From contig NZ_JHXT01000013.1 of the NCBI RefSeq assembly GCF_000687795.1, forward strand, positions 1 through 43,773: DNA of 43,773 bases, given 5' to 3'. The position numbers and the translations under genes are program-made. Below are positions 9,374-21,423 of this stretch, piece after piece. The notes beneath the pieces were generated by a model. It was not told where the DNA came from. It saw only the letters and a list, made by a program, of their open reading frames with translations, and did no database searches. Within the stretch, counting starts at the first letter, position 1. Each line of letters opens with the position of its first letter. Source of the DNA: Mycoplasma testudinis ATCC 43263 (lineage in GTDB: Bacteria; Bacillota_I; Bacilli_A; Mycoplasmatales; Mycoplasmoidaceae).

Positions 9374-10798
9374 TTATTTGCTTGCATCAACCACTTCTTG
9401 GGAATTTTCGATTGTGGTGTTTGTTGGTTTTTCTGAGACCAAATGACCATTAGTGGTTTCTTGCGAATATGCTTGTGTAGTTTTAGTATGCTCAATAACT
9501 AAAGGCATTTCGGGCGGATCATTTAGATTGATTCCGCCACCAGAAGAAGATGAGGACGATGTTTTTTGTTTTCTCGAAAGATTAATGTAACCATCCACCT
9601 TTTTAATCGTGCTCAAAACAAACAAAGCACTAGCATCAAATTTACGAACTACCTCTAGTAAGTCAGCTGCTTCAATAAACATACAGTTAGTAATCAATAC
9701 CTGTTGTGGTTTTTTAGAATACCCACCTTTAACTTCTTGAATACTTAAAGAATAAGGTCGGTTATCTGCGATTAATCAATCAGCAATAGCTTCGGCTTTT
9801 GGCGAGTAAATTTCCGCACGCATCATTTGAAATTTTGGATACAAAATATTTAAGAAAAAACTAATTAATAAATTCATTAAAAACGAAGATAATAAATTAG
9901 GTGAAAAGAAAACACCAGCACTTCATTGTTCTGAGTGTAAATTAGCATCATTAGGTAAAGCAATAGTATTAGGAGTGGCATTAACTTGGGTTAATGCTAA
10001 ACTAGCTGGAACAAAAGTTCCAATAATATAACCAACAATTAAGGCTGATTGATTGACAATCGACAGTGCAAGACCAATATCTTTATAACGTGATTCTGAA
10101 TACCAAATTGCTAAGAAATCAAAATCTCCAGTTGATGAGTCAACAACAAGCAAACCAGCCAAAATAACACCTTGCAATAATCCTCACAGAATTCCATACA
10201 AGAAAATTGTAAAGTGTTTTTGGGCATCATTTTCAGCGTTTCACAAAACAAGCTGAACATTATGATCTGCAAACACTGTATTCGTATTTAAATTTAAATC
10301 GCCTAATAAAAAGACATCGTGAGCTCCAGGAATAAACGAAATTGCCAAAGGTCCAACAGTGGAAATCACAACATAAATTGATGACATTACCGTAAATTTC
10401 TTACCAATCTTGTATCACGAAAATATAATGAGAGGAATATTTAAAACTAAATAAATCCCCCAGAATAACGAGTTAAACACAGCAAAGGCAACATTTGAAG
10501 ACTCTGCTGCAGACATTCCAGAATTTAAACCATTATCGTAAACAAAATAATACGCAATCCGACCAAAACCTTGAGAGATCGCATTTAATCCCGTATCATA
10601 TAATCCGGTATTTTCAATAAAGAAAACACCAAAAACGGCAGAAAGTGAACCCAAGAAAGAAACTCATAAAACTTGAACTCAGATTTTTTTAGTGTTATAC
10701 AAAGAAGAAAATCGCAAAATCGAATTAGCGATTCGGACCCGGATGTTATTTCCTTGGACTTGTACTTCTAATTTCTGTTTCTTAGCATGCTTACTCAT
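9374..10798 (-). CDS. YitT-family membrane protein (second paralogue, with C-terminal tail)
   Basis: Predicted 474-residue paralogue of the downstream gene, aligning along nearly its whole length: GVFFIENTGLYDTGLNAISQ, STGDFDFLAIWYSESRYKD, GYIIGTFVPASL, TNCMFIEAADLLEVVRKF, KKVDGYINL. It carries about 50 extra C-terminal residues rich in Ser, Gln and Thr (SSSSSSGGG then a polar stretch) that look disordered. The second Gly of the TGG motif is Asp here (STGDFD), so the two copies may differ in activity. A strong AGGAGG site precedes ATG 10798, only 19 bases after the aspS stop, which points to co-transcription with hisS-aspS. Role unknown; a membrane transporter-like protein. Confidence 0.82.
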
Positions 10799-10817
10799 TC
10801 AAACCTCCTTTTATAAT

Positions 10818-12569
10818 CTAGTTATCAATTTTGATAAATAATTCTTTTAAGAAATCATCGTCCACAACTTCACTTGGGGTTTGCATCATTAAATCATACC
10901 CATGCGTGTTTTTTGGAAAAGCAATAACTTCGCGAATATTTGGCGCTTTAGAAATCAACATCATTATCCGGTCAACTCCTAAACCCATACCACCGTGAAC
11001 GGGTGCTCCGTATTGGTAAGCTTCAAGTAAAAAACCAAATTTTTCTTTTATTTGCTGTTCACTCAAACCTAATGAAGTCATTACTTCTTTTTGTAATTTA
11101 GGATCGCTGATTCTAATGGCTCCACTTCCCAATTCAAATCCGTTCAAAACTAAGTCATAAGAATCCGCTAAAGCATTTGCTTTATCAGACTGATAAGTAG
11201 CAATGGTACTTTGGCTTGGAGAAGTAAATAAATTATGTGCTGATTCATACGTTTGGGTTTGATCATTTCATTCGTATAACGGTCAATCAGTAATTCACAC
11301 AAATGCAAAATTATTAGGATCTGATAATACAAACATTTCATTTAATTGACTGCGAACTGCACCAAGTGAAGTTTGTACTATTTTCAAACTATCGCTTCCT
11401 ACAAAAAAGAAGCTTCCACTAGATTTTAATTTATAAAGTTTTTTTAATTGCACAAAATCAATAAATTTCGCAATACTTCCACCGGTAATCTTTTGATTTT
11501 CGTATGTAATTCAAGCAAGACCACTTGCATGATTATCGCGAGCGATTTTTTCTAAATCATTAACTTGCTTTGAAGTTATAACTTGATCTTCTAGATGAAT
11601 GGATTTAACAAACCCTCCATTTTGAAGTAAATTTTTAAAAACGTTAAACGATCCATTAATAAATAAATCTTTGGCGTCACTTAATAACATTTCAAAACGA
11701 ATATCGGGTTTGTCAGTTCCATATTTATCCATTGCATCTTGATAAGTCATTCTAGGGAAAGGATAACTTAGCGGAATTTTTAAACTTTTTTCAAAAACGT
11801 TAATGAACATTCCTTCAATCATACTTTGAATCATTTTTGCTGAACAAAACGACATTTCCAAATCGATTTGAGTGTGTTCGGGCTGGCGGTCTTTACGACT
11901 ATCTTCATCACGGTAACACCGGGCGATTTGAAAATATCGTTCCATTCCTGAAATCATCAAAAGCTGCTTATAAATTTGGGGAGATTGTGGTAGAGCATAA
12001 AAACGATTTTTACCTAAACGAGTAGGAACAACATAATCACGAGCTCCTTCAGGTGTTGGCTTTGTTAATGTTGGGGTTTCAATTTCAGTAAAATTATTAG
12101 CCTGCAAATAATTTCTTACAGCTTGCAAAAATTTAAAACGTAAAGCTAAACGCTGTTGCATAATTGGCCGACGTAAATCTAGATAACGGTATTTAAGACG
12201 AACTTCTTCTAAAGCATCTGTTTCATTTTCAATAATTAAAGGTGGTGTTTTAGCAACACTAATGACGTTAAATTCACTTAACTTCAGTTCGTATTCTCCT
12301 AAAAAAACGCCAATGTTAGGGCTGCTTCTTTTTTGGAGAACTCCTGTAACTCCAATTACGCTTTCTCGATTCAAATTTTCAAATGCTTCAAAATTAGCAA
12401 AAGACTGATCAGTAACGACCTGAATCATTCCGGTTTTATCAGACAAATTAATGAAACATAAATTTCCTAATTTGCGAACACGTTTAATTCAACCGATAAC
12501 TGTATGTAATTGATTTAATTTACGAGCATCGTTTAATTGCTCAATAAATATCCGTTTTGAAAAATCCAT
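10818..12569 (-). CDS. aspS: Aspartyl-tRNA synthetase
   Basis: Predicted 583 residues, the usual bacterial AspRS size. It charges tRNA-Asp, and in cells using transamidation may also charge tRNA-Asn. Order: N-terminal OB-fold anticodon-binding domain (VIGWIKRVRKLGNLCFINL), class II motif 1 region (LRFKFLQAVRNYL), motif 2 (CYRDEDSRKDRQPEHTQIDL), a GAD insertion, and motif 3 (GMGLGVDRIMMLI) with VIAFPKN near the end. The ATG at 12569 begins 2 bases after the hisS stop, and its AAGGAG site lies inside the hisS end, so the genes are translationally close. hisS-aspS adjacency is shared with M. genitalium (from memory). Confidence 0.95.
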
Positions 12570-12571
12570 GT

Positions 12572-13843
12572 TTACTCCTTCGAACTTTGTCATCATGACA
12601 AAATATTTACAAATTTCACTTCAGTTTGTTTTCGTGTTTGCAAGTCTTTAATTAATAAAGCTTGGTTGTTAAATTCAGTTAATCCTACTATTCCAAGGTA
12701 GCGATAGTTTAAACGTTCGCATAATTTAATGGCTTTATCAATCTTGGTTGTTTGTGATTCAAATACAATATGAATGTTTTGCTGTTGTCAAGTACTTATT
12801 AAAGGAATTAAATCAGTTGATAAGTTTTCATCTAAAACAATTGTAAATATCCGGTTAGCTTGTTCTTGTTTTAATTGGCTTAACAAAGTATCATCAACTA
12901 AATCAATACAACGATCGATTCCAATTGCTAGTCCAATCCCAGGATAATCTTTTTGAGTCAGTTCACTTACTAAACCATCGTATTCACCACCGGCGATTAA
13001 TGTTGATTGCTGGGATTCAGTATCAGTTTGAATATATTCAAAAACAATTCCGGTGTAGTAATCTAAACCACGAACTAAATTCAAATCTACTTCATAATCG
13101 ATCTTTAAACTATTTAAGGTCATTAAAATTTTGTTAAATTTCAATTTTTCATCATCTGATAAAAAATGGTCAATTTTTGGTGCAGCTTTTACAAAGTCTA
13201 ATTTGCCATCAATCTTATCGTCTAAAATTCGTAGCGGATTAGTTTTCACGCGATCTTGAGAGAGCAAACTTAATTGATTAAGATAATTCGCAAAATACGT
13301 TTGTAAAGCTTCAATTCAAATTTTACGGGTTTTTGGTGAACCTAAATAATTAATTTTTAAGACTGGTTTGTTAACAACTTTAATCCGACTTAAAAATTGA
13401 TCTGCAAAACTAATAACATTAATGACATCATAATGAGAATTACCACCAATAATTTCAACGTCAAACTGATAAAATTCGCGTTGGCGTCCGCTTTGGGGCC
13501 GTTCGTAGCGAAACATTGGTCCATACGTAAAAATTTTTAAAGGAAGCGGTTGTGTTGACAATAACTTGTTTTCCCCAACCATTCTTAAAAGAGCTGCTGT
13601 AGCTTCAGGTCTCAAGGCCAACTTTCGTTCGCCGCGATCAACAAATTCATACAATTCTTTTTTTACAATATCACTCGCTTCATTTTGACGATGAAATAAT
13701 TCAGCATGTTCAAAAATAGGCAAAATGACTTCTTGAAAACCGAAAATTTTAGCAGTGTTTAAAGCAGCTGATAAAACGATTTGATATTTTTCAAAATCTT
13801 GACCATAACGGTCTCTTGTTCCACGTGGTTTAATGATTGTCAT
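12572..13843 (-). CDS. hisS: Histidyl-tRNA synthetase
   Basis: Predicted 423-residue class II synthetase that charges tRNA-His. It starts with the family signature IIKPRGTRD. Motif 2 is YGPMFRYERPQSGRQREFYQ, histidine-binding motif LVRGLDYYTGIVFEY, and motif 3 GIGLAIGIDR. An anticodon-binding domain follows (IFTIVLDENLSTDLIPLI, ending near NILSWWQSSKE). The length is typical. It is the first gene of the hisS-aspS-yitT-yitT series, with a TATAAT on the minus strand at 13870-13875 close before the start. No T-box leader is recognisable. Confidence 0.95.
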
Positions 13844-13869
13844 AATTAATATAATATTTAATGAATCTT

Positions 13870-13875
13870 ATTATA
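13870..13875 (-). promoter_or_regulatory. Putative -10 element for hisS-aspS
   Basis: TATAAT on the minus strand, 26 bases before the hisS ATG, giving a very short leader. The -35 region is weak. Confidence 0.4.
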
Positions 13876-14040
13876 AATTTTGATTTAAATATTGACATTT
13901 AAATGTTCGTTCAAATTTGGCTAGACAAAAACAGAAAAAATTTACAAAAATTCAATTCGTTCAAGATAAATAGATAAAAAAATATCTTCAAAACAACTTA
14001 GCAAATCTTTGCGATGTCAGTTATGAAGATATAAAGATAA

Positions 14041-14061
14041 TTCGTTAACAAAATTAACGAA
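14041..14061 (-). terminator. Possible terminator after the DUF2188 gene
   Basis: TTCGTTAA and TTAACGAA form a perfect 8-bp stem around CAAAA, about 25 bases beyond the stop at 14085. The stretch after it on the minus strand is T-rich but interrupted. Confidence 0.4.
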
Positions 14062-14084
14062 CGTTGAACTAAAAATAAGTTAAA

Positions 14085-14330
14085 TTAACTTTTTTTAAAT
14101 GTTTCGGTTTTTTCAACACTGCCATCCATTTTGTAAATGACAACAGTTGCTTCTTTGTTACCAGCTAAAACTTTAGCTTTTTCAATCGCCTGTTCTTTTG
14201 TATCGAAAAGGCCAGTAACTTTTTTAGCTTTTTCAACTTTTAATTCTCAGCCGATTTTCTTATCAGTTTTTTTATCAAACCGGCAAGTGATGTAATAAAT
14301 ATTGCGTCTAGTTTCTTTTTTGGTTTCCAT
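14085..14330 (-). CDS. Small DUF2188-domain protein
   Basis: Predicted 81-residue soluble, basic protein. The pattern YYITCRFDKKTDKKIGW, then VTGLFDTKEQAIEKAKVLA, then ATVVIYKMDGSVEKTETF matches the DUF2188 family, whose members have a beta-strand/helix layout with a conserved x-F-x-T-x-x-E-A-I motif and a C-terminal D-G. Its Trp is encoded by TGA, which is why the frame looks broken under the standard code. Function of the family is unknown. It stands alone between hisS and the flavodoxin-like gene. Confidence 0.75.
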
Positions 14331-14576
14331 AATTTATTTCCATTTATTTAATTAATTAAATATTTATAATGACGAATCATTAAATTAAGTTTACTTTATT
14401 TTCTTGTGCTAAGAATAAAAAATTGTCTTTTTAATTACTCATTGCTGGGAAAAAAATCCAATGGTTTTTTAACTCATAAAATAAATTTTTACTCATTAAC
14501 GACACCATTTTTTTAATTTAAACCAATCTAAAACGAAAACAAAAATTTCATAAAAACCGATAATAAAAATAATTTT

Positions 14577-15146
14577 TTAAAAAGAGTCTATTTCTTTTAA
14601 ATAACGAACCACAGCAGGCTCTCAATTATTTTCTTTACTAAAAGCGCAACCATACATATGTATCTCGCTAATTAAATAATCTTTTTCTGGAATATTTATA
14701 TCGTGAAGGTACCCGCACGCTGTACTAACTCAGCGAATCGTATTAATTAAAGGCAGATCTAAATCATGCTTGTTATAACAATTGTGACCAGTTTTAGCAT
14801 AACTATCTTGGACGTCACCAACTGCTTGAACTAAAGCAAATTGCTTTTGATATAGTTTATAATCACTTAAACCATTCTTACCAGAAACAAACCCAGGAGT
14901 AAAAACTTCGTCAATTCATTTTGTTAATAATCATGGAGCACTATACCATCATGTCGGATAAGCAAAAATAATAACATCGACTGAAAGTAATAATTTTTGT
15001 TCTTTGTTAACATCAAAATTACCTTTTTGGTCAAGGATGTGAACTTTCGTATTTTTTGCACGAACTGAAATTTCGTTAATAAAACCTTTAATGTGAACCG
15101 AACGTTCATAATGGGGATGGGCTACAATAATTAATTTTTGCTTCAT
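14577..15146 (-). CDS. Flavodoxin-fold NAD(P)H oxidoreductase (MdaB/KefF-like)
   Basis: Predicted 189 residues. The start MKQKLIIVAHPHYERS is the phosphate-binding loop of the Flavodoxin_2 family (quinone reductases and KefF-type subunits). DVIIFAYPTWWYSAPWLLTK carries the P-x-W-W motif that places the flavin ring, and IDEVFTPGF is typical of the family. A role in reducing quinones or other electrophiles with NAD(P)H is expected; the substrate cannot be read from sequence. It stands as a single gene with AT-rich flanks and an AAAGGAAAA site before ATG 15146. Confidence 0.85.
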
Positions 15147-15290
15147 TGATTTTTCCTTTTTAAACTTATCTTCATTATTTTAATACTTGTAAACAATTCT
15201 GATAACTAAGATTCTTAAAGACTTTTAAAAGCGGCGATCAATTTGTTTAAAAATCAAATTTCAAGAATCTTAAAAATAAACAATAAATAA

Positions 15291-15322
15291 AAGCAGTTTG
15301 GTTTGAAAAGAAACCAAACTGC
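15291..15322 (-). terminator. Terminator of gap-pgk
   Basis: AGCAGTTTGGTTT (15291-15303) pairs perfectly with AAACCAAACTGCT (15310-15322) around GAAAAG. On the minus strand a T-rich tract follows. It lies 38 bases after the pgk stop. Confidence 0.85.
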
Positions 15323-15360
15323 TCTATTTAATAATTGATAATTTTAACTATAAGTTAAAA

Positions 15361-16602
15361 TTATTTAGCATCAGGAATGGCATCGATTCCAGGTAAAGGA
15401 GATCCTTCAACTAAATTTAAGCTTGCGCCTCCACCAGTTGAAACAAAACTCATTTCGTGTCCAATACCAATCTTGTTAACAGCGGCAACAATGTCACCAC
15501 CGCCCATTACACTGAAAGCACCTTTAGCAGTTACTTTAGCAATATATTTAGCAATTTCATTAGTTGATTTAGCGTAATTTTCAAATTCGAAAACCCCTAA
15601 TGGTCCATTTCAGAAAATGGTTTTAGCATTTTCCAAATACGATTCAAATAATTTGACAGTTTTTGGACCAACATCTAATCCCATTCAGTCACCAAATTCA
15701 CCTAATGGTTCATCTACTGAGTGATTGCGAGACTTAACATCCGCAAATTCTGGAGCAATTCTTTGGTCAACAGCTAAAACGATTTTGTGTTTGGTGTCTT
15801 TTTCAAGTAAGCCTTTAGCAGTATCAACTAAATCAGCTTCAAAAGTTGATTTACCAATGTCAACACCTTTGGCCTTTAAGAAGGTATTTACCATCCCTCC
15901 ACCAATTAACACGTGATCAGCAATTTCTAATAATTTGGTAACTACTCCTAATTTATCAGAAACTTTTGCACCACCAAGCAAAACAACGAATGGACGTTTT
16001 TGATTAGTAGTGACTTTTTGTAAGTTTGTTAATTCTTTTTCAATTAACAATCCAACACAACTATCTTTGATATTAGAAGCAATTCCAACATTTGAAGCAT
16101 GTTTGCGGTGAACTGTACCAAAAGCATCATTTACAAAAACTTTTCCTAAACTAGCTCAGAAACGGCCTAATTCTGGATCATTTTTAGATTCTTTTTTAAC
16201 AACTGCACCTTGATCATCGACATCATTGTAACGAGTGTTTTCTAAAACCAAGATTTCCTTGTTTTTTAAGTTATTAACTGCTTGAACAACATTTGCACCA
16301 ACGTTATCTTTACTGAAAATTACTTTATTTTCAGGTAAACGTTCTTGCAACACTTTAGCGACTGGACCAAGAGATTTTTTTCCGCTTGTCTTATCTTCTA
16401 AAGTTTTAATGCGGCCTAAGTGACTTAAAACAACTACCTTACAATTTTTGTCTAACAAATACTTTAATGTAGGTAAAGCTCCATCAATTCTTTCAAAATC
16501 AGTAACTTTATTGTCCTTCATTGGCACATTTAAGTCAAGACGAACAATAACAGTCTTGTCTGCGACATCTGTTTTTTGTAATGTCTTTTTGTTATAAAAC
16601 AT
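15361..16602 (-). CDS. pgk: Phosphoglycerate kinase
   Basis: Predicted 413 residues, the normal monomer length. It transfers phosphate from 1,3-bisphosphoglycerate to ADP, the first ATP-yielding step of glycolysis. Seen: [16 protein letters not shown] (signature), [63 protein letters not shown], and the nucleotide-binding end [11 protein letters not shown] with [13 protein letters not shown]. It lies 13 bases downstream of gap in the same orientation and shares a strong terminator, so the two form an operon. Confidence 0.96.
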
Positions 16603-16615
16603 AATGTTTTAAAAC

Positions 16616-17626
<1,011 letters not shown>

Positions 17627-17657
17627 TTAGAATTAATCTCCTTATTATATTGAATGT

Positions 17658-17672
17658 AGGGTCTGAAACCCT
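17658..17672 (-). promoter_or_regulatory. Leader hairpin upstream of gap-pgk
   Basis: AGGGT (17658-17662) and ACCCT (17668-17672) form a compact GC-containing stem with a 5-base loop, close to the expected transcript 5' end (minus-strand -10 TATAAC at 17685-17690). No T-run follows, so it is not a terminator. A 5' stabilising hairpin is plausible. Confidence 0.35.
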
Positions 17673-17734
17673 GCTTCAAGTTTAGTTATATTTTACCTTT
17701 TAAACTTTAAAAAAGATCGAAAAAGCAAAAAAAA

Positions 17735-17768
17735 CAAGGGCGTTTTGGCTCCAATCTTAACGACCTTG
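17735..17768 (-). terminator. Terminator of the degV-family gene
   Basis: CAAGGGCGTT (17735-17744) pairs with AACGACCTTG (17759-17768) with one mismatch. On the minus strand a run of T follows directly. Confidence 0.75.
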
Positions 17769-17800
17769 TGATGTTATCTGATAAATGTATAAATTTTAAA

Positions 17801-18721
17801 CTATTTCTTTATTGGTTCAATCAAGACATTGATGCTAAAAGCATCATTTCCAGTATGTGCTGAAATGACGGGAGTTATTTGACCTTGGTCGATTGTACTA
17901 ATGCCATGTTTAGAAGCATAAACCTTTAATTCCTGAAAAATTTCATTAGCTTTTGCTTGTGAAGAAAAAGAGTGACAAAAACCAATTTTAGAAATTTTAT
18001 TACTTGTTTTAGTGATTTCTAGTAATTTTTGAAATAAGGTAAAGCTTTTTTCTATTGCCATTTTATTTGTAAAGGTTTTGTCAATAATATCGTTTCGTCC
18101 TTTATAAAATTGCAAAATTGGTTTAAATTTAAATAAACCCGCTAGTAAGGCTTTAACTTTACCAATTCGTCCACCCCGTTTTGCTTGGGTTAAATCATTC
18201 AAAATTACTGTGCAAGCAATACGGTTATGTCATTCTTTAGTATACTCACGTAATTCACTAATCGACGCACCATTTTGTGACAACAATAAAACATCTTCGA
18301 CAAGCCATTTTAACGACAGAGCAATATCATTAGTTTCAAATAGATGCAAGTTTTGAAATTTAGCTAACTGGTCATCTGATTCTAAAGCCGTTTTTCATTG
18401 GTTATAGGTTCCAGATAAGCCCGACGTAACTGGCAAAATAATGACATCATCGTATTTTTGGGCTGCTTCTGTTGCTGTTTGAATCATATCAGCGGTTTGT
18501 GGAGAACTAGTTTTAATATTTGCAGTCTTAGGATTTTCGCGCAAGTATTTGTAAACTTCGTTAATGGAAATTTCCCGGCCATCACGCAGCGACTTTTTGT
18601 CTTCTAAAGTAATCAACATAGAGACAACATAAACGTCTTTAATTTGATCAGGCTTGATAGTGGATGTAGTATCAGTAATAATTGCTAACCTACGGCCGCT
18701 AGAAACAGATGAGTGATTCAT
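17801..18721 (-). CDS. DegV-family (FakB-like) fatty-acid-binding protein
   Basis: Predicted 306 residues. The start AIITDTTSTIKPDQIKD is the D-x-T/S signature of DegV proteins. KTSSPQTADM, ILPVTSGLSGTYNQ and the central LNDLTQAKRGGRIGKVKALL (the R-G-G-R-I motif) are all typical, and ISAHTGNDAFSI near the C-terminus closes the ligand site. Family members bind a fatty acid and present it to a kinase (FakA) for phosphorylation and use in phospholipid synthesis. No fakA is in the window. Single-gene unit with its own terminator. Confidence 0.88.
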
Positions 18722-18870
18722 AAGAACTCCTGGAATTGTATTATTTGAATTAAGTAATTTTATATTTTTACGAAAATAAAAGCAATTTTTAGCCTTAAGA
18801 AACTTTTAACTAAATTTTTCAAGGGTTAAAAAGCAATTAAATTCAATTGGTATATTTTATTATTATCAAC

Positions 18871-19545
18871 TTATTTTTTAACGTTTTTTAGGTAAAAATC
18901 ATAAAGTTTAGGAATTTCATTTAGACCGGTGGAGCAATAAGCTTCCATAATCTTTTGAATATCCCAGTTCCATCATTGCATTTCTAAAAGTTTTGCAATG
19001 TCTGGTTCGCTAAAGCGATATTTAATAATTTTTGCAGGGTTTCCACCAACAATTGCATATGGGGGCACATCCTTAGTAACTAATGCATTAGTCCCTATGA
19101 TTGCTCCATCACCAACTTTAACACCGGGCATAATGGTCGCTTCATGGCCCATTCAGACATCATTGCCCAAGATAATTGGTCCTTTATCAATATCATGAAT
19201 TCCCTGTCCTGCAATTGCTTTTCCGTAAATTTCAGGATCAAACAAAAAGAAGGGAAAAGTAGTAAACAATTGCGAAAAATGGTGAGCCGCATTAAAAATG
19301 AATTTAACTTTCCACGCCAATGAACAAAACTTTCCAATGATTAAACGGTCATTAGGCGTGGCATAAAAAACGCAATCACGAGCAAAATTCTCTGCTCCAG
19401 TTAGGGAATGGTAATATGTGAATTCTCCAATTTGAATGTGATCAGGTAGATTTTTAATATTGGTAATTATTCCTAAGTCTTTATAAACTTGACCATCTGG
19501 AGTTTTATTGGGTCAAAGTTTATTCTTATAATCAGTATTAAACAT
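18871..19545 (-). CDS. Hexapeptide-repeat O-acetyltransferase (Vat/CatB-like, XAT family)
   Basis: Predicted 224 residues with a left-handed beta-helix. Seen: [33 protein letters not shown] with the candidate catalytic His, [53 protein letters not shown], and a Trp-rich C-terminal helix (MQWWNWDI). This domain order fits streptogramin (Vat) and CatB-type chloramphenicol acetyltransferases. Many genomic members act on unknown small molecules, so resistance cannot be claimed. It lies 29 bases after pepF in the same direction, with an AAAGGA site. Confidence 0.82.
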
Positions 19546-19574
19546 GAAATGTCCTTTCGCGTTTGAATAAAACG

Positions 19575-21413
19575 TTAATCTAATTTTATACCTTTAAGCA
19601 ATTCATAATACTTTTTAATATATTCATCAATTAGTTGATGCGCTTGTTGCCAACACTGTGTGTTAGTAATATCAAACCCAAGTTCTTTGATTAAAGAAAG
19701 CGGATCTTTAGAAGACCCTTTCTTTAGAAAACTCAAGTAACGCTTGAGTGCATCTTCATTTTTTTGATAAATCTGCAAAGCCAAATTAATTCCAATAACA
19801 AGCCCAATTGCATATTTATATACATAGAAAGATCCCATATAAAAATGATCAATTTTTAATATCGATGCAAAGTTTCGATAGCGTTTTTTAAACAATGCCT
19901 GGTTTAAAGATTTGGCTTTCGATTTTAAATATTTAATAAAGGTTTTTCCATACATAGCAAAAATAGTTGCAGAATTAACCGCTTCATGAGAATTCAATTT
20001 ATCCACCAGTTGTCATTCAAAATCACTAAGCATAACTTGCAAAGTTGTTGTCGCAAAAAAATTACTAATAATTTCTTGATAAATAACCAATAATTTTTTA
20101 ACATCACCTTGATATTTATCAAGTAGGTAAAAATTAAGTAACATTTCATTTGTAATTGAAGCAATTTCTGCACAAAATGTATCAGTTTCACAATAGATAT
20201 CTTGGTTCTGGGTTAAATATGTTGAATGAACTGAATGTCCAATTTCATGAACTAAAGAAAACAACGCCTCAAGTGTATAGTCATAATTTAAAAAAATATA
20301 AAACTTATTCAACCCATAAATTCCTCCAATTGAATAAGCGCCGGTTTGTTTATTTGGCTTTGGCAACCATGAAATTCATCGTTCGGCAAAAACCTTTTCA
20401 ACCCTTTTTAAATAATCCTCACCAAGGGGAATCAAGGCTGTTAATGCAATGTTTTGTGCTTCTGGAATACTAAAACGTTTTTGAAAACGAAAAAGGTTAA
20501 GTTCACGATCTCATGGATAGATTTTTTTTAATTTAAATTTTTTGATGAGTGCTTGATCATTATACCGATAAAAACGGGAAGCACTATTTGCGTATTTTGC
20601 AACTTGTTCATAAACAAAAGAAATAAAAGATACGTCAATTTCATCCGCATAAGCTTGCGCATGTATATAATCTTTAAAGCCCCGGATTTGTGAACCAAGG
20701 TTTAAATCCAAATAATTGTAATAAAGCAGTTTGGACAATGTGTGTTGATAATTTAAAAAACTGTCTTGGGAAATACGTCAAGCATTTTTTCTTAAAACAC
20801 GGTCTGGATATTTTAAGTATTTTTTTAAAGATATTTCATTTTGAACACGGTGTTTTTTATTTTTACTATCCAAAATATCTTGATATTTAATGTCATTAAC
20901 AGTTACTGACTGATATAACTCATCGTGATCGAAATCACCACGACTTAATTTAGTCCATAACAGTTCAAGATTTTTCGAAAGCATATATTTACGCAACTTA
21001 AATTCAGATTCAAAAACTCTTTTATATTTAATTAAGCTCGAATCCGAATTTAAATGCTTTTTAATATTTTTTTCATTATCTAAAATTGATCATGTTTCGG
21101 TAGCTAACTTTTCTTCTAGAATTTGTGCTTGATTTTGCATTTTTTGTTGTCAACCAATTCATTTTTGTGCAGTAATATCTTCGTTTAATTTGTTTTCTAC
21201 AAAATTTCAGATACGATTAGAAAGCTTTGCAAAAACCAAACTTTCTTGTAAATATTTTTTAAAAGAAAGAAGTTTTGAAAAACATTTTCCTTCCTGATAT
21301 GAATTGATTAACGCGTCTTGTTGTTTGACTCACTCATTATAAAGTTCTTCAAATGGTCGCCCTTCCAAGATCGCTTGTAAATCTCAATCCCATGATTTTG
21401 AATTTTGAATCAT
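19575..21413 (-). CDS. pepF: Oligoendopeptidase F (M3 family zinc peptidase)
   Basis: Predicted 612 residues, typical for PepF. It cuts short peptides in the cytoplasm, useful in an organism that imports peptides for amino acids. The zinc motif is HEIGHSVHS (His389, Glu390, His393), and the third ligand is the Glu in DTFCAEIASITNEML. Upstream, TGAYSIGGIYGLNKFYIFLN is the substrate-side motif of M3B enzymes, and FYMGSFYVYKYAIGL is a conserved C-terminal block. The start lies 10 bases after the ispG stop with only a weak ribosome site, so translation may depend on ispG. Confidence 0.9.
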
Positions 21414-21423
21414 TTTATTGTTT

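Noticed and set aside
8091-10798. Pseudogenised YitT genes (several short frames)
   Set aside because: All breaks are TGA codons, which are Trp in this code; both genes are intact.
14924-15109. Minus-strand frame overlapping the flavodoxin-like gene
   Set aside because: A shadow frame: no family match, while the other frame has clear motifs and the right length.
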